A stretch of DNA of 5,970 nt from Bacteroidales bacterium (GTDB lineage: Bacteria; Bacteroidota; Bacteroidia; Bacteroidales; UBA4181), in assembly GCA_031260845.1 (NCBI GenBank), contig JAISKR010000141.1:1-5970 (forward strand), in the 5' to 3' direction. The translations under genes and the position numbers were made by a program. Below the pieces are notes generated by a model, which was given only the letters and a program-made list of their open reading frames with translations, was not told the DNA's origin and did not search any database. Below are positions 5,806 to 5,970 of the stretch, piece after piece; position 1 is the first letter of the stretch; each line of letters starts with the position of its first letter.

Positions 5806-5970
5806 TCACATTGTCAAAACTTTAAGGATAGAAATCGTTTCGTCCGACAATAATTCTTCCAGTTTTTTTTCTCCTACCTCAAGTACGACAATACATTTTT
5901 TATTCTCATTTTTTTGGCTTGAGTACAGTTTGAGAAAATCAAATTCAAGCACATCGGAAATCGTTTTGAG
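5806..5970 (-). CDS. C-terminal end of a gene cut by the window, possibly XRE-type regulator
   Basis: An open frame enters at the window edge and runs 54 codons to the TGA at 5808-5806; its start lies outside. It begins LKTISDVLEFDFLKLYSSQ, which resembles the last helix of small Bacteroidota XRE-family helix-turn-helix regulators, where a pattern like L-x-x-IS-x-VL-x-x-DFF-x-x-YS is common. It then has a short beta-strand-like piece (KKCIVVLEVGEKKLEELL) and a helical tail ending ILKVLTM, matching the short C-terminal extension of those proteins. The identification rests on pattern memory of a short fragment, so it is tentative. The terminator candidate follows it, so it is probably a separate transcript from the envelope cluster. 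Confidence 0.5.
   Translation of the reverse strand, partial: LKTISDVLEFDFLKLYSSQKNENKKCIVVLEVGEKKLEELLSDETISILKVLTM

Overview
The window reads as part of a Bacteroidota (Bacteroidales-like) chromosome. The evidence is a type IX secretion sorting domain, a surface-protein N-terminus of the kind common in Bacteroidales, a -7 box of the form TAnnTTTG, mostly A-rich leaders without Shine-Dalgarno sequences, and AT-rich intergenic DNA. Every gene recognised lies on the minus strand, so transcription runs from high to low coordinates.

Right edge (5568-5970): the 3' end of a gene cut off by the window, 5806-5970, possibly a small XRE-type regulator. A hairpin/T-tract terminator candidate (5737-5760) and a 13-bp inverted repeat (5660-5672 / 5784-5796) lie between it and the next gene.

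Centre (1100-5567): a compact co-directional cluster of three envelope genes, spaced 36 and 19 nt apart. First is a short secreted protein, 5127-5567, whose N-terminal third carries three apparent -1 shifts that sum to -3 and leave an in-frame TGA. Next is a 795-residue secreted protein with Ig-like repeats and a C-terminal T9SS sorting domain. Last is a 527-residue outer-membrane beta-barrel protein with a C-terminal OmpA peptidoglycan-binding domain. The simplest reading is a surface module: a T9SS-exported, adhesin-like protein encoded with an outer-membrane/peptidoglycan anchor protein. No enzyme domain was seen in any of the three. Function in adhesion or as a partner pair is inference.

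Left (632-1099): a 468-nt gene-free stretch. It holds a MITE-like element with matching inverted ends (about 822-982), a separate GC-rich palindrome (1009-1038), two short hairpins, and the promoter of the left operon.

Left edge (53-631): a HEPN/MNT toxin-antitoxin pair. The nucleotidyltransferase (MNT, antitoxin) is intact, but the HEPN gene has lost its middle and its frame, so only the antitoxin survives. Positions 1-52 hold nothing recognisable.

No rRNA, tRNA, CRISPR array or intact transposase was found. The window looks like an ordinary Bacteroidales surface-protein locus beside a decaying toxin-antitoxin locus. The most distinctive points are the broken toxin with intact antitoxin, the clustered frame shifts at 5394-5455, and the Asp-to-Cys change in the OmpA peptidoglycan-binding motif.
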